A stretch of DNA of 64,000 bases from Lederbergia wuyishanensis (GCF_022900255.1 NZ_JALIRM010000001.1:124001-188000), one strand, 5' to 3'. Shown: positions 15,756-27,122, counted from the stretch's first letter. Notes: a model not told the origin generated them from the letters alone. A program made the numbers and translations.

Positions 15756-18362
15756 ATGGATTTAAGTAAAATGACTACGACGATGCAGGAAGCATTTGCA
15801 GAAGCGCAGCGAACAGCCATAAGGCTCAATCATCCGGAAATTGATATTGTCCATATTTGGAAAGCATTATCAGATCGAGATGATAGTCTCCTTAATAATT
15901 TATACGAACATTTAGGATTAGGAAAAAGTGCATTACAACATAAAATAAATGAAGTACTAAATAAAAAGCCGGAAGTAACAGGTTCGGGCGTAAAAGGCGG
16001 TCAATACTTAAGTTCTGATGTACAAAATCTTATGAATCATGCTGAGAAAGAAAAAGAATCCTTTGAAGATGAATACTTATCTGTTGAACATTTTGTACTC
16101 GCATTAATGGAACAAAAAGGAAATGAACTCGCCATATTTTTAGTTCAACATGGAATAACGAAACAACATTTACGTGCTGAAATTGAAAAAGTGAGGGGGG
16201 GACAGCGAGTGGTATCACAAAATCCAGAAGCAACATATGAAGCATTAAAAAAATACGGCAGGGATTTAGTAGCTGAAGTAAAATCTGGAAAGCTGAATCC
16301 TGTAATTGGCCGAGATAATGAAATTAGGAATGTAATTCGTATCCTTTCTCGAAAAACAAAAAACAATCCCGTGTTAATTGGAGAGCCCGGTGTTGGAAAG
16401 ACTGCTATCGTGGAAGGGCTCGCTCAAAGAGTTGTTAGGAAAGATGTACCGGAAGGGTTAAAAGACAAAACCATTTTTGCGCTAGATATGGGTGCCCTTA
16501 TAGCAGGTGCAAAATTTCGAGGGGAATTCGAGGAAAGGCTAAAAGCAGTTTTACAGGAAATTAAGAAAAGTGATGGGAAAATTCTTCTCTTTATTGATGA
16601 AATCCATACGATTGTTGGAGCGGGAAAAGCTGAAGGTTCTATGGATGCAGGAAATATGTTAAAGCCTATGCTAGCTAGGGGAGAACTGCATTGTATCGGA
16701 GCTACGACACTTGATGAATATCGACTTTATATTGAAAAAGATCCTGCACTTGAAAGACGTTTCCAAAAAGTATTAGTTCCTGAGCCGACTTTAGAGGATA
16801 CAATCTCAATTTTACGTGGATTAAAGGAACGATTTGAAATTCACCATGGTGTCAATATTCATGATAGAGCACTTGTCGCAGCTGCAACATTATCAGATCG
16901 TTATATTACCGATCGTTTTTTACCTGATAAAGCGATTGATCTTGTTGATGAAGCTTGTGCCAATATTCGTGTTGAGATTGACTCGATGCCAAGTGAACTT
17001 GATGATATTACAAGAAGAGTTATGCAGCTCGAGATTGAAGAAGCCGCTCTCAGGAAAGAAGAAGATGAAGCGAGTAAAGAAAGACTTGGAATTCTTCAAA
17101 AAGAGTTGGCTGATTTAAAAGAAAAGGCAAATGAAATGAAAGCAAGATGGCAGTCAGAGAAAGATGAGATATTACAAATAAAAGATAAACGTGAAGAGCT
17201 GGAGAAATTGCGTAGAGATTTGGAAGACGCCGAAAATGAGTATGACTTAAACCGAGCCGCGGAACTTAGGCATGGAAAAATACCTTCAGTCGAAAAAGAA
17301 TTAAAGACATTAGAAGAAAAGTTACAAATGCATCAAGAAGATGAACACCGTCTCGTAAAAGAAGAAGTGACTGAAGATGAAATTGCAGATATCGTTTCTC
17401 GCTGGACAGGGATTCCTGTTTCAAAGTTAGTAGAAGGTGAACGGGAAAAGCTATTAAGGCTTGAAAGTATATTGCATAAACGAGTAATTGGCCAAGATGA
17501 AGCTGTTGAATTAGTTAGCAATGCAGTTCTTCGTGCACGCGCTGGAATCAAGGATCCGAATCGTCCAATTGGTTCATTTATCTTCCTAGGTCCCACAGGA
17601 GTAGGGAAAACCGAGTTAGCAAAAGCACTAGCTGAAACACTATTTGATAGTGAGGAACATATGATTCGAATTGACATGTCTGAGTATATGGAAAAACACG
17701 CTGTTTCAAGACTTATTGGCGCTCCTCCAGGATATGTGGGGTATGAAGAAGGTGGGCAGCTTACCGAGGCGGTTAGAAGAAAACCATATTCTGTCATTTT
17801 GCTTGATGAAATTGAGAAAGCTCATCCTGAAGTATTTAATATATTGCTTCAAGTATTAGATGATGGAAGGATTACAGATTCACAAGGAAGACGGATTGAT
17901 TTTAAAAATACAGTCATAATTATGACTTCAAACATAGGTTCCTCATTTTTATTAGAGCGTGAAAAAAATGAAGAGCATATTGATGAAAAAACAAAAGATC
18001 TTGTGATGGCTCAACTAAGAGCTGCTTTTAAGCCGGAATTCTTAAATAGAGTGGACGATATCATTTTATTTAAGCCACTAACTATTGAAAATATTAAAGG
18101 AATAGTCGGTAAATTGGCAGAGGAGTTACAGCTTCGTTTACGTGAACAAAGTATTCAACTAAAGATTTCCGAACATGCAAAAGAGTTTATTGCTCATTCT
18201 GCTTACGATCCGGTTTACGGTGCCCGTCCATTAAAAAGATATATACAAAGTCAGATCGAAACAAAACTTGCAAAGGAAATTATTGCAGGGACTGTTCGCC
18301 CATATGATTCTATATTAATTGATGTGGAAAATGAAGAACTGACAGTTTCTGTACAAAAATAA
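15756..18362 (+). CDS. clpB: ATP-dependent disaggregase ClpB
   Basis: An 868-residue Hsp100 chaperone that, with DnaK, dissolves protein aggregates. Order: N-terminal Clp repeat domain (~1-145), first AAA+ domain with Walker A GEPGVGKT and Walker [13 protein letters not shown], the long coiled-coil middle domain (~405-525, [19 protein letters not shown]), second AAA+ with [14 protein letters not shown] and [14 protein letters not shown], and the C-terminal D2-small domain. Start at 15756 (CTAAGGAGATG upstream, [14 protein letters not shown]). B. subtilis 168 has no clpB, so this marks a different lineage. I saw no clear CtsR or CIRCE operator upstream. Confidence 0.97.
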   Translation: MDLSKMTTTMQEAFAEAQRTAIRLNHPEIDIVHIWKALSDRDDSLLNNLYEHLGLGKSALQHKINEVLNKKPEVTGSGVKGGQYLSSDVQNLMNHAEKEKESFEDEYLSVEHFVLALMEQKGNELAIFLVQHGITKQHLRAEIEKVRGGQRVVSQNPEATYEALKKYGRDLVAEVKSGKLNPVIGRDNEIRNVIRILSRKTKNNPVLIGEPGVGKTAIVEGLAQRVVRKDVPEGLKDKTIFALDMGALIAGAKFRGEFEERLKAVLQEIKKSDGKILLFIDEIHTIVGAGKAEGSMDAGNMLKPMLARGELHCIGATTLDEYRLYIEKDPALERRFQKVLVPEPTLEDTISILRGLKERFEIHHGVNIHDRALVAAATLSDRYITDRFLPDKAIDLVDEACANIRVEIDSMPSELDDITRRVMQLEIEEAALRKEEDEASKERLGILQKELADLKEKANEMKARWQSEKDEILQIKDKREELEKLRRDLEDAENEYDLNRAAELRHGKIPSVEKELKTLEEKLQMHQEDEHRLVKEEVTEDEIADIVSRWTGIPVSKLVEGEREKLLRLESILHKRVIGQDEAVELVSNAVLRARAGIKDPNRPIGSFIFLGPTGVGKTELAKALAETLFDSEEHMIRIDMSEYMEKHAVSRLIGAPPGYVGYEEGGQLTEAVRRKPYSVILLDEIEKAHPEVFNILLQVLDDGRITDSQGRRIDFKNTVIIMTSNIGSSFLLEREKNEEHIDEKTKDLVMAQLRAAFKPEFLNRVDDIILFKPLTIENIKGIVGKLAEELQLRLREQSIQLKISEHAKEFIAHSAYDPVYGARPLKRYIQSQIETKLAKEIIAGTVRPYDSILIDVENEELTVSVQK

Positions 18363-18363
18363 C

Positions 18364-18400
18364 AAAATGGGAAAGGAGAGATATACTCCTTTCCCATTTT
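18364..18400. terminator. Bidirectional terminator between clpB and yjzD
   Basis: A perfect 15-bp stem (arms 18364-18378 and 18386-18400) with A-run on one side and T-run on the other; serves both convergent genes. Confidence 0.92.
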
Positions 18401-18584
18401 AATGTTCCTCAGCAGCAGCTGGAGGTGGAAGAATTGTTGAAACAACAAGTATCAATATAAAAGCACCAATCCCTAATATAGATGCTGTTTTAAAATCATA
18501 TTGGGCAGATAGCATCGATCCCGCTACGTAAGTTAACATATGGACAAGAATAAAAGTCCAAATAAAACCCCATACAAATTTCAT
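18399..18584 (-). CDS. yjzD: YjzD family (DUF2929) small membrane protein
   Basis: A 61-residue protein with two membrane helices (FVWGFIWTFILVHMLTYVAG and ILGIGAFILILVVSTI) and a Pro/Ala/Glu tail. The pattern FIWTF-HM-Y-GSM--A-YDFKTAS is that of DUF2929/YjzD. The ATG at 18584 has GGGG 8 bp upstream; the in-frame GTG at 18593 overlaps that site and is unlikely. In B. subtilis yjzD also lies upstream of the fabH region. Confidence 0.8.
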   Translation of the reverse strand: MKFVWGFIWTFILVHMLTYVAGSMLSAQYDFKTASILGIGAFILILVVSTILPPPAAAEEH

Positions 18585-18763
18585 AAAATTCACCCCAATT
18601 CAAAATGAAATGTATGTAAAAGAATTTTTACCACATTGATATACCTATAAAATCATACCATACATAACAGTAATGTAAAAGTGATAATTCTGTGATCTAG
18701 GTAATACATTACTCCACTTGCATAGGATGTAAGTAAGGGATATTTAGAAAGGAGATGGACGAC

Positions 18764-19342
18764 TTGAAATCGGCCGTTGTATTTGGGGCGAGGCAGCCTC
18801 TCGGTTACGAACTTTGTGTTCAATTACTGGAGAAAGGATATAAGGTATATGCAAAAGATTTTGCTGAATGGCAGAATGAAGATCATGAAGAAAAATGGTT
18901 ATATATTGGAAGAAATGCTAATTTACAATACGAGCATTTGAACCATATTTTCGAAGAAAAACATGATTCAATTCAATATTTTTTCATTCCACTTGCTGAT
19001 TTTTATAAGAGAGATTTTCCAGAGATTCAAGAACGTTTCACCCAATTATTAAAAGAATATGGCAAAGAGAATGTATTCTCAAATTCAAACATTGTCCTCA
19101 TTCAATCATCCGCTATTCATTTTAGAAATTCAAACTTTTATTCAGAAATAGAAAGGTTTAAAAAAGAAATACAAGAAAATATAACAAATGTAATTGAATA
19201 TTGTATACCTATCAATGAACAAGATAAATTCCTTCTTTCCACAACTAATCAAAGAGAGGATTGGTGCACTTTAAAAATCTCATTATCTTCGAATTCGATT
19301 GTAAATGAGATTATTGAACATATAGAGACGACTGCGTATTAA
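18764..19342 (+). CDS. yjaV: YjaV-like NAD(P)-fold protein
   Basis: A 192-residue protein of unknown function. The N-terminus VVFGARQPLGYELCVQLLEK resembles a Rossmann dinucleotide-binding start, although the glycine motif is irregular and no SDR Tyr-x-x-x-Lys is visible. Its size and position between yjzD and fabH correspond to yjaV of B. subtilis. I prefer the TTG at 18764 because AGGAG lies 9 bp upstream; the ATG at 18755 is directly attached to that site. Confidence 0.65.
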   Translation: MKSAVVFGARQPLGYELCVQLLEKGYKVYAKDFAEWQNEDHEEKWLYIGRNANLQYEHLNHIFEEKHDSIQYFFIPLADFYKRDFPEIQERFTQLLKEYGKENVFSNSNIVLIQSSAIHFRNSNFYSEIERFKKEIQENITNVIEYCIPINEQDKFLLSTTNQREDWCTLKISLSSNSIVNEIIEHIETTAY

Positions 19343-19488
19343 AAAAATAATGGTTATAATTATTATACTTTTCAATTATTAAGTGATAGGCTTAAGTGTA
19401 AAGAAAACAAAGAAGGGGGATAATTGGACAAGTATTTACATAATACATAAAATGGGAATGCCCCCAAACGAAATAGAACCAATCCCGA

Positions 19489-19533
19489 TTTACAAGAAAT
19501 CGCTCCGATGTTATAATTAGTACCAAGTCTTAA
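19489..19533 (+). promoter_or_regulatory. SigA promoter with FapR operator for fabH-fabF
   Basis: -35 TTTACA (19489-19494), 17-bp spacer, -10 TATAAT (19512-19517). TTAGTACCAAGTCTTAA (19517-19533) overlaps and follows the -10 and fits the FapR consensus (TTAGTACC-N-GT-TTAA type). FapR represses fatty-acid synthesis genes until malonyl-CoA rises. Confidence 0.85.
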
Positions 19534-19578
19534 TATATGATAATAATTTTATGTTTAACGAAAGTAGGGATCGGCTAC

Positions 19579-20511
19579 ATGAATGCTGGAGTAATCGGGG
19601 TTGGAAAATATGTTCCTGAAAAAGTCTTAACAAATAAAGACTTGGAAAAAATGGTGGATACATCAGATGAATGGATCAGGACACGAACTGGCATCGAAGA
19701 GAGAAGAATAGCGACCGATGATATGGATACAGCTGATATGGCGTATGTAGCTGCTCAAGAAGCAATAAAAAATGCGGGACTATCTTCTGATGATATTGAT
19801 ATGATTTTAGTTGCAACAGTTACACCTGATCGTCCTTTTCCAACGGTAGCATGTACATTACAAGCTAAATTAGGATGTACTAAAGCTTCTGCTATGGACC
19901 TTAGCGCAGCATGTGCAGGTTTTATGTATGGAATAGCTACAGCGAAGCAATTTATAGACAATGGTGCTTATAAACATATTTTAATAGTTGGCGCTGAAAA
20001 ACTATCCAAAATTACAGATTGGAATGACAGGAACACTGCAGTATTGTTTGGAGATGGTGCAGGTGCTGTAGTTATGGGACCAGTTTCAGATGGAAGAGGA
20101 GTTCTTGCATTTGAATTGGGCGCCGATGGTACAGGTGGAAACTATCTTTACCAAGAACAATTTATTATGATGAATGGTAGAGAAGTTTTTAAGTTTGCAG
20201 TAAGACAAATGGGTGAATCATCGGTAAATGTACTTGAAAAGGCAGGTCTATCGAAGGATGATGTTGATTTCTTAATTCCTCATCAAGCTAATATTCGAAT
20301 AATGGAAGCTGCAAGACAAAGGTTAGACCTACCTGAAGAAAAAATGTCCAAAACAATCCATAAATATGGAAATACATCATCTGCCTCGATTCCAATGGCA
20401 CTCGCAGATGAATTGGAAGCCGGAAAAATTAAAGATGATGACATTATTGTAATGGTTGGTTTTGGCGGAGGACTAACTTGGGGTGCAGTAGCTCTAAAAT
20501 GGGGACGTTAA
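19579..20511 (+). CDS. fabH: 3-oxoacyl-ACP synthase III (FabH)
   Basis: 310 residues. Starts fatty-acid synthesis by condensing acyl-CoA (branched primers in bacilli) with malonyl-ACP. The catalytic Cys is in [12 protein letters not shown], His in [10 protein letters not shown] and Asn in [12 protein letters not shown]. The C-terminal [11 protein letters not shown] is typical. The start [17 protein letters not shown] at 19579 matches FabHA proteins; an in-frame start at 19537 falls within the promoter region. Expressed from the FapR-controlled promoter with fabF 50 bp downstream. Confidence 0.97.
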   Translation: MNAGVIGVGKYVPEKVLTNKDLEKMVDTSDEWIRTRTGIEERRIATDDMDTADMAYVAAQEAIKNAGLSSDDIDMILVATVTPDRPFPTVACTLQAKLGCTKASAMDLSAACAGFMYGIATAKQFIDNGAYKHILIVGAEKLSKITDWNDRNTAVLFGDGAGAVVMGPVSDGRGVLAFELGADGTGGNYLYQEQFIMMNGREVFKFAVRQMGESSVNVLEKAGLSKDDVDFLIPHQANIRIMEAARQRLDLPEEKMSKTIHKYGNTSSASIPMALADELEAGKIKDDDIIVMVGFGGGLTWGAVALKWGR

Positions 20512-20560
20512 ATACATCGCTTTAAAACCTTCTTTGTTTATTTAAAGGAGCTGATATTGA

Positions 20561-21796
20561 ATGAAAAGAAGAGTTGTAGTTACTGGAATTGGGGCTGTGT
20601 CTCCAGTAGGAAATGATGCATTGGAATCATGGCAAAATGTAATCGCAGGTAAATCAGGAATTGGTCCACTAACACGATTGGATCCTGATCAATATTCTGC
20701 GAAAGTCGCAGCAGAAGTAAAAGATTTTGATATAGAAAAATATGTCGAAAGAAAAGAAGCTCGCAAAATGGACCGTTTTACCCATTATGCGATAGCAGCT
20801 GCGCTTATGGCTGTTGAAGATGCTAAGTTAAAAATTGACGATAGCAATGCTGAAAGAATCGGAGTATGGGTTGGTTCTGGTATTGGTGGAATGGAAACAT
20901 TTGAACAGCAATTTGAAACATTCCAAAAAAGAGGGTATCGACGAGTAAGTCCATTCTTTGTACCGATGATGATACCGGATATGGCTACAGGGCAAATTTC
21001 AATATACCTTGGAGCGAAAGGGGTCAACTCTTGTACGGTTACAGCATGTGCTACAGGTACAAACTCGATTGGTGATGCTTTTAAAGTTATCCAACGTGGC
21101 GATGCTGATGCAATGATTGCTGGAGGAGCAGAAGCACCGATTACACAAATGTCGGTAGCTGGATTTTGCGCAAATACAGCATTATCCACAAACCCAGATC
21201 CACAAACAGCAAGCAGACCATTCGATTTAAACCGAGATGGTTTTGTCATTGGTGAAGGAGCGGGTATTGTTATCCTTGAAGAATTAGAGCACGCGTTAAG
21301 TCGCGGTGCCCATATCTATGCAGAAATCGTTGGGTATGGTTCTACAGGGGATGCCCATCATATTACCGCACCTGCTCCAGGTGGAGAAGGTGGCGTTCGC
21401 GCAATGAGAATTGCTCTCCAAGATGGAGGTCTTGCTCCTGAGGATATAGATTACATCAATGCTCATGGTACTAGTACTCCGTATAATGATAAATATGAAA
21501 CGATGGCTATAAAAGAAGTGTTTGGTGAGCATGCATATAAATTAGCAGTGAGCTCAACAAAATCGATGACAGGTCACCTTCTAGGAGCGGCTGGTGGTGT
21601 TGAAGCTATTTTCTCAGTCATGGCTATAAAAGAAGGAATCCTTCCGCCAACAATGAATTACGTAACACCGGATCCCGAATGTGATCTCGATTATGTTGCA
21701 AATGAGGCAAGAAAAGCTAATGTTAAGGCAGTCCTGAGCAACTCACTTGGTTTCGGCGGACATAACGCGACTATCGCTTTTAAAAAATATGAATAA
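20561..21796 (+). CDS. fabF: 3-oxoacyl-ACP synthase II (FabF)
   Basis: 411 residues; elongation condensing enzyme of type II fatty-acid synthesis and the usual target of cerulenin and platensimycin. The catalytic Cys is in [14 protein letters not shown], the two His are in [12 protein letters not shown] and [14 protein letters not shown], and [11 protein letters not shown] ends the protein. AAAGGAGCTG precedes the ATG. Followed by a terminator. Confidence 0.97.
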   Translation: MKRRVVVTGIGAVSPVGNDALESWQNVIAGKSGIGPLTRLDPDQYSAKVAAEVKDFDIEKYVERKEARKMDRFTHYAIAAALMAVEDAKLKIDDSNAERIGVWVGSGIGGMETFEQQFETFQKRGYRRVSPFFVPMMIPDMATGQISIYLGAKGVNSCTVTACATGTNSIGDAFKVIQRGDADAMIAGGAEAPITQMSVAGFCANTALSTNPDPQTASRPFDLNRDGFVIGEGAGIVILEELEHALSRGAHIYAEIVGYGSTGDAHHITAPAPGGEGGVRAMRIALQDGGLAPEDIDYINAHGTSTPYNDKYETMAIKEVFGEHAYKLAVSSTKSMTGHLLGAAGGVEAIFSVMAIKEGILPPTMNYVTPDPECDLDYVANEARKANVKAVLSNSLGFGGHNATIAFKKYE

Positions 21797-21803
21797 CCTT
21801 GAG

Positions 21804-21836
21804 AACACGATCTAATGATCGTGTTTTCTTTTTTTT
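21804..21836 (+). terminator. Terminator after fabF
   Basis: AACACGATC/GATCGTGTT with a 4-nt loop and a run of Ts. Confidence 0.92.
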
Positions 21837-21956
21837 TCGATGATAGCTGATTTTTGATAATAGAGCTGATGGAGACAGCCAACAGAATTTTTTCAGAAAA
21901 ATCTATGTACCTCCCTTTGTATTTTTTAATAACATAACAAAAGGAGGCGGTTAATA

Positions 21957-22742
21957 ATGGGGGTAATTGAAACTGATAAATGGTTAGAAAATTATTTTAA
22001 TCAGCCTTGGGAGCTAAGCAGGCTAGCAAAACCAGAAGTTGATGATGCCGAGGATTTTTATGAATACTTAACGAGATTTGGTATGTACAGACCTTCACGA
22101 AATGCGTATGAAATTTTAAATAAATTAAAGGAAGAAAAAGTTTGGGATAAAATAAACAATATTTACTTAAAGTATCGTAAACAATGGAAAGGTCCAGCAG
22201 TAGATATTTATATATTTCCTATTCAACAGCAAACTTCTTTATTTCGCCGTAGAACTAATGGAAGATCGGGATTGGCTTTTCATAACAAATTATTTCTATT
22301 CATTTCTGAAGGACTTAATGAAAAAGAGCTTGAAGCTCTCTTTGTTCATGAATATCATCATTCCTCAAGATTGAGCAGGATTAAAAAGAAAGAAAATGAT
22401 TATACATTATTGGATTCGATTATGTTTGAAGGATTTGCTGAATTAGCAGTTCTCAACAGTTGTGGAATAAAATACTTAGCTCCCTGGACGAATTTATATA
22501 CTAAAGAAAGACTCAGAAACGATTTAAGACGTATGTATGAACCAAATTTTTATATAACTCGAAAAGCTCGTGAGCACGATGACCTATTATTTGGAAGAAG
22601 AGGAGTTCCATTAATGTTAGGTTATGCGATTGGATTTGAAATGGCTAAAGGTTATGTAAGGCGGAATAAGATAACAATACACGATACATTTTCGATGCCA
22701 TCTGAAAAAGTCCTCTCAAATAATGAATTTCTGGAATCTTAG
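21957..22742 (+). CDS. yjaZ: YjaZ-like DUF2268 zinc peptidase
   Basis: 261 residues. FVHEYHHSSRLSR contains HExxH, the zinc and catalytic motif of gluzincin-type peptidases, followed ~30 residues later by MFEGFAELAV which can supply the third ligand Glu. This is the DUF2268 arrangement. No signal peptide, so probably cytoplasmic; substrate unknown. Start behind AAAGGAGGCGG. Same position after fabF in B. subtilis. Confidence 0.87.
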   Translation: MGVIETDKWLENYFNQPWELSRLAKPEVDDAEDFYEYLTRFGMYRPSRNAYEILNKLKEEKVWDKINNIYLKYRKQWKGPAVDIYIFPIQQQTSLFRRRTNGRSGLAFHNKLFLFISEGLNEKELEALFVHEYHHSSRLSRIKKKENDYTLLDSIMFEGFAELAVLNSCGIKYLAPWTNLYTKERLRNDLRRMYEPNFYITRKAREHDDLLFGRRGVPLMLGYAIGFEMAKGYVRRNKITIHDTFSMPSEKVLSNNEFLES

Positions 22743-22749
22743 AGCTAAT

Positions 22750-22993
22750 GAGACCGGGACATAACTATTTTCGACAAAGATAAATCCGAACAATAGGTTG
22801 ATTAGTTTATATACCTGCTCCAGAAATATACTTCGTTTCCGTAGGCGGCTGGTGAGCCTCCTCGCTCGTCCCGTCCCGAGCTGCGGGGTCTCACCTATGT
22901 CTTTCCTTCCACAGGAGTCTTCGCATATTTCCTCCGCTAAGTTAGATCATTTTTCATCTTTAGGTTTAATTGTTTTAGTTATGTCCTAGCCTC
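22750..22993. repeat. MITE-like repeat with terminal inverted repeats
   Basis: A 244-bp element. The left end GAGACCGGGACATAACT (22750-22766) and the reverse complement of the right end (22977-22993) agree at 14 of 17 positions, including GGACATAACT. The interior is GC-richer than its surroundings, with GGCGGCTGGTGAGCC and CTGCGGGGTCTCACC. I recall similar dispersed sequences from other Bacillaceae genomes, but no copy-number search was possible. It contains no gene. Confidence 0.7.
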
Positions 22994-23060
22994 TTCTTTT
23001 TTGTGCATGTCCTATCCATATAATACATATATTCAGAATGAGGACGAGCTAAGGAATAGG

Positions 23061-23297
23061 ATGTGCAAAGCTATGTTTTTTAGAGGGTGTATTGTGCTGC
23101 TCGGTTTTGGCTTTGCGGTATCGGGTGGCGTAAGTATAATCGGCTATTTAAACCTACTTGCAATGGGACGAGGTTTTATTGATTATCTCATTTTTATTAC
23201 TAGAAGACCTGAATGTTACCTTTTGCCAATTGGAATCATAATGATTACTGGGGCTATTTTTTATAATGATGAGAAAAAAAGCAATGACCAGATTTAA
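23061..23297 (+). CDS. Small membrane protein (78 aa), unknown
   Basis: Two hydrophobic segments: GCIVLLGFGFAVSGGVSIIG and PIGIIMITGAIFY, with FIDYLIFITRRPECYL between them. I chose ATG 23061 because AAGGAATAGG is directly upstream; in-frame starts at 23001 (TTG) and 23007 (ATG) lack a ribosome site and lie 8-14 bp from the MITE-like element, whose insertion may have displaced the original 5' region. The pattern may be DUF3899, not verified. Confidence 0.55.
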   Translation: MCKAMFFRGCIVLLGFGFAVSGGVSIIGYLNLLAMGRGFIDYLIFITRRPECYLLPIGIIMITGAIFYNDEKKSNDQI

Positions 23298-23364
23298 GAG
23301 GAATAATTTAACTTAACCCTGCCTATACTGATTGACAAAAGGTGATGAAGTGAGGGATATAAGG

Positions 23365-24114
23365 ATGCTATATCTTCATGATGTATGGGTTAATTGGTTT
23401 GAAGGAGAGGAAAACGGCTATAATGTTTGCCATTTTCATGAGTGGCGAAGGGGAGAAGATGTCATCGAACTCCTCGATCAAGTACCGTTATTGTTGATAG
23501 AGCCTGTCCTCTTCCACTACATAGAAAATAATATGGCAGAGCTGCCACAGACTTTATTAAACGATGTTTATAAAAAAGCATATTTAAGAAAAAATCACGA
23601 GCGGGTTCAATTGGAATATTGCTTTGTAGTAACAGATGGAAAAGGAATAATAGCAGTTGATACAATCGGCTATTCAATTCCCCTCAGGAAAAGTAGGTTA
23701 ATTCCTCGTCAAGAACAGTTAGTATTCGAAATGACGGCGAAAAATGAACCATTTCCTTATAAATTTGATCAAGAGAATATTAGTAAGGAACACCATATCT
23801 TGTCGCCGGAGCCTGAATTAATGTACGGTTTGACGAGGAAAGAACGGCAATTAAAACACTTAATGTTTATGGCGTTAGATCAACTATATACATCAAAAAA
23901 CACTCCAGAAATTCGTTATTGGTACACGGAATGGGCTCCTGGTAAATATCATGAAATCCAAACAATGGATTTTGACGAAGTATGGAATTGTCTTTACGAA
24001 GAAACGAAGGTTGGTTGGTCGGAAAAACATGTTATGCTTTGTGAAAATCTTATAAAAGGTCAACCATTCTTTGAAAAACTATGGGATATGGAATGTGATT
24101 CAAAAGTGAACTAG
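23365..24114 (+). CDS. yjbA: YjbA family (DUF3603/UPF0736) protein
   Basis: 249 residues, the usual family length. [19 protein letters not shown] and [20 protein letters not shown] at the N-terminus are those of YjbA. No membrane segments; function unknown. Start at 23365 because the family N-terminus is MLYLHDVWV and GAGGG lies 8 bp upstream; the frame is open further upstream. It converges with trpS on a shared terminator. Confidence 0.87.
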   Translation: MLYLHDVWVNWFEGEENGYNVCHFHEWRRGEDVIELLDQVPLLLIEPVLFHYIENNMAELPQTLLNDVYKKAYLRKNHERVQLEYCFVVTDGKGIIAVDTIGYSIPLRKSRLIPRQEQLVFEMTAKNEPFPYKFDQENISKEHHILSPEPELMYGLTRKERQLKHLMFMALDQLYTSKNTPEIRYWYTEWAPGKYHEIQTMDFDEVWNCLYEETKVGWSEKHVMLCENLIKGQPFFEKLWDMECDSKVN

Positions 24115-24128
24115 TTTTAAGAAAATGA

Positions 24129-24163
24129 AAGAGCCAGTCTCAAATAAAATGAGATTGGCTCTT
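24129..24163. terminator. Bidirectional terminator between yjbA and trpS
   Basis: AAGAGCCAGTCTCA pairs with TGAGATTGGCTCTT (one G-T pair), with T-runs on both sides. Confidence 0.88.
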
Positions 24164-24170
24164 GTTTTGA

Positions 24171-25172
<1,002 letters not shown>

Positions 25173-25182
25173 TTAATATTAG

Positions 25183-25365
25183 AAAAGCGCAAACGTCTTG
25201 TTAATCGACGTACAGGCCCACAGGTGGGTCCGTCGACGTTCCTTTATCGGCCTTAGCCTTGAGAGGAAAAGGAAGAAGTACAAGTCTGGCTTCATTACGT
25301 AAATGAAAAGGACAAGAGGTGTTTGCTAGTCGATATCTGCTTGTGCTAGCAAGCGAAAATCTTAT
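25183..25365. repeat. Dispersed repeat, copy A
   Basis: About 180 bp that align, in reverse orientation, with 35462-35682. Shared stretches include AAAAGCGCAAACGTCTTG versus AAAAGCGTAAGCGCCTTG, ATCGACGTAC, GTCGACGTTCCTTTATCGG versus GTCGACGTTCCTTTTTCGG, and AAAAGGACAAGA before CTAGTCGAT. An internal hairpin can form between CGACGTAC-GG-CCCAC and its complement GTGGGTCCGTCGACG. It lies between trpS and the upstream promoter at 25479-25507. Confidence 0.75.
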
Positions 25366-25408
25366 TTAAAAAAATAATTGATTTGTATCAATTTATATTT
25401 TTAAAATA

Positions 25409-25472
25409 TAAAAAACCATCCGCCTTGAAGAGGATGAATGCTTATCAGAAGTATGATAAATGCGAAAATCCT
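25409..25472 (-). ncRNA. Candidate ~60-nt small RNA or trpS leader attenuator
   Basis: Downstream of the minus-strand promoter at 25479-25507 the sequence can form two hairpins, TTATCA/TGATAA (25442-25459) and CATCC/GGATG (25417-25436), the second followed by a run of six Us. That gives a transcript of about 62 nt. It could be an independent RNA or an attenuated leader of trpS about 250 bp further on. No open frame of note is inside. Confidence 0.4.
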
Positions 25473-25478
25473 TAATTA

Positions 25479-25507
25479 ATTATAACCTCATAAAATATGA
25501 CAATCAA
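25479..25507 (-). promoter_or_regulatory. SigA promoter directed toward trpS
   Basis: Minus strand TTGATT (25502-25507), exactly 17 bp, TATAAT (25479-25484). Confidence 0.65.
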
Positions 25508-25647
25508 GCCAGGTCGAAAGAATCAACTTTACATTTAATCATGAATCATTCAATAAAACAATATCAATTATTTAGAATCCTTGTTAAAATAGAACAGGAC
25601 ATTAAATCTTATATTAAGACAAGAAACGCCAAAGGGAGAGAGTTAAG

Positions 25648-26859
25648 TTGAGATGGTTTAAGATTGTCACAGTTGCAGGACTTGCAGCTTCATTATTATG
25701 GCAGCTTCAAACAGAAGGTGCATCTGCTGACGAGCTAGAAAAGGTAAAAAACCTCGATACTAGGCAGTTGTCTATTCAGAAAAAGGTTTTGCCAGATAGT
25801 CTTCCTCGTTTTGTTTTTAATTCAGGTCGTCACTTTGAATATCCTGATGCTGTTCGAGGGATTTATGTGACTGGCCATTCTGCAGGTGGAAGCAGATTTA
25901 ATGAATTAGTAAAATTAGTAGACTCCACAGAACTGAATGCTATGGTTATTGATGTTAAAGATGATTGGGGACAAATTACATATAAACTTCCTGATGATTC
26001 TCCATTTGCTCATTTAGGCCAAAATTATATAAAAGATCCTAAAGAAATGTTGGATGTATTGGAAGAAAAACAAATATATCCAATTGCTAGAATCGTAGTT
26101 TTTAAAGATTCTACATTACCGAAAACGAGGCCAGACCTTTCATTTATGGATGGTAAGAACGTATGGGTAAATGGTAGAGGCGAATCATTTGTGAATCCAT
26201 TTTTAAAAGAAGTCTGGGACTACAATATCGATATTGCCATTGAAGCCGCAAAACTAGGTTTTCAAGAAATTCAATTTGACTACGTCCGTTTTCCTGAAGG
26301 CTTTGAAAAACGTGATGCAGAGTTGAAATATGGGATAGGGGATTATAAGGATTCCAAGGAAGACAATGTTCAGAAACGTGTTCAAGCTGTAACAGATTTT
26401 GTGGCATACGCAAGGGAGAAGTTAGCTCCTTATGAAGTTAAAGTGTCTGTTGATATTTTTGGATACACTGCAACTTTGCCAGAAGCTCCGGGTATCGGAC
26501 AAAATTTCTCTAAAATATCTGAGAATGTAGATGTAATCTCGTCGATGATCTATCCTAGTCATTGGACTTCATATTTTGGTATTGCCAAACCCGACCTAGA
26601 ACCATATAAGCTTATTAGAGAATATGCGAAGTTGGAGAAAGCAAAACTAAGTGAATTGAATAGTCCTCCTATATCACGTCCTTGGATTCAAGATTTTACA
26701 GCCTCTTATTTAGGAGCGGGAAATTATCAAGTTTACGGAAAAGAACAAGTAGAAGCTCAAATAAAAGCTCTTTACGACGAAGGCATTAAAGAATATCTAC
26801 TTTGGAATGCAGGAAATAAATATTCACCGAATGTGGATTATACTTTTGATAAAAAATAG
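25648..26859 (+). CDS. Putative glycoside hydrolase, DUF4015 family, secreted
   Basis: 403 residues. Signal-like N-terminus (WFKIVTVAGLAASLLW, then EGASADE), then a TIM-barrel DUF4015 domain: RGIYVTGHSAGG, LNAMVIDVKDDWGQITY, PIARIVVFKDSTL, FQEIQFDYVRFPEG, VSVDIFGYTA and DVISSMIYPSHWT. The acidic residues in VIDVKDD, FDYVRFPEG and VDIFG are those conserved in the family. Extracellular polysaccharide hydrolase is the usual guess; substrate unknown. TTG start at 25648 behind AAAGGGAGAG. Confidence 0.85.
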   Translation: MRWFKIVTVAGLAASLLWQLQTEGASADELEKVKNLDTRQLSIQKKVLPDSLPRFVFNSGRHFEYPDAVRGIYVTGHSAGGSRFNELVKLVDSTELNAMVIDVKDDWGQITYKLPDDSPFAHLGQNYIKDPKEMLDVLEEKQIYPIARIVVFKDSTLPKTRPDLSFMDGKNVWVNGRGESFVNPFLKEVWDYNIDIAIEAAKLGFQEIQFDYVRFPEGFEKRDAELKYGIGDYKDSKEDNVQKRVQAVTDFVAYAREKLAPYEVKVSVDIFGYTATLPEAPGIGQNFSKISENVDVISSMIYPSHWTSYFGIAKPDLEPYKLIREYAKLEKAKLSELNSPPISRPWIQDFTASYLGAGNYQVYGKEQVEAQIKALYDEGIKEYLLWNAGNKYSPNVDYTFDKK

Positions 26860-26888
26860 TGCCGGAATTTTTTCGGCATTATTTTTCC
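26858..26888 (+). terminator. Terminator after the DUF4015 gene
   Basis: TGCCG/CGGCA stem, loop rich in T, then ATTATTTTT. Confidence 0.75.
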
Positions 26889-27122
26889 TTTTTGGGAAAC
26901 TATATATTGAGAATCTTGAGAATCTCTTTTAATGAACTTGATTTGCTTCGAGTTTATTCATTTAACATTTACAGAAGCTAAGAAATGTAAAAAAAACAAC
27001 AAAAAATATGCAACTTTTTGTTTAAAAATGATTTGGTGGTGGTATAAAAAATATATAAAAAAGGGACTATAACAGCAGTACATATTTCATAGTAACAGAT
27101 TTAGAAATTCCTTAATAAATCT
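26889..27122. other. AT-rich intergenic region upstream of spxA
   Basis: I see no gene. The stretch contains short A-runs and GGTGGTGGTATAAAAAATATA near 27035-27055, but I could not assign a confident promoter apart from the -10 at 27145-27150. Confidence 0.5.

Noticed and set aside
22798-22989. 63-codon frame within the MITE-like element
   Set aside because: No ribosome site, repetitive GC-rich origin, part of the repeat.
25460-25651. 63-codon + strand frame before the DUF4015 gene
   Set aside because: No ribosome site, composition not protein-like, and it lies over the promoter and terminator of the candidate minus-strand RNA.
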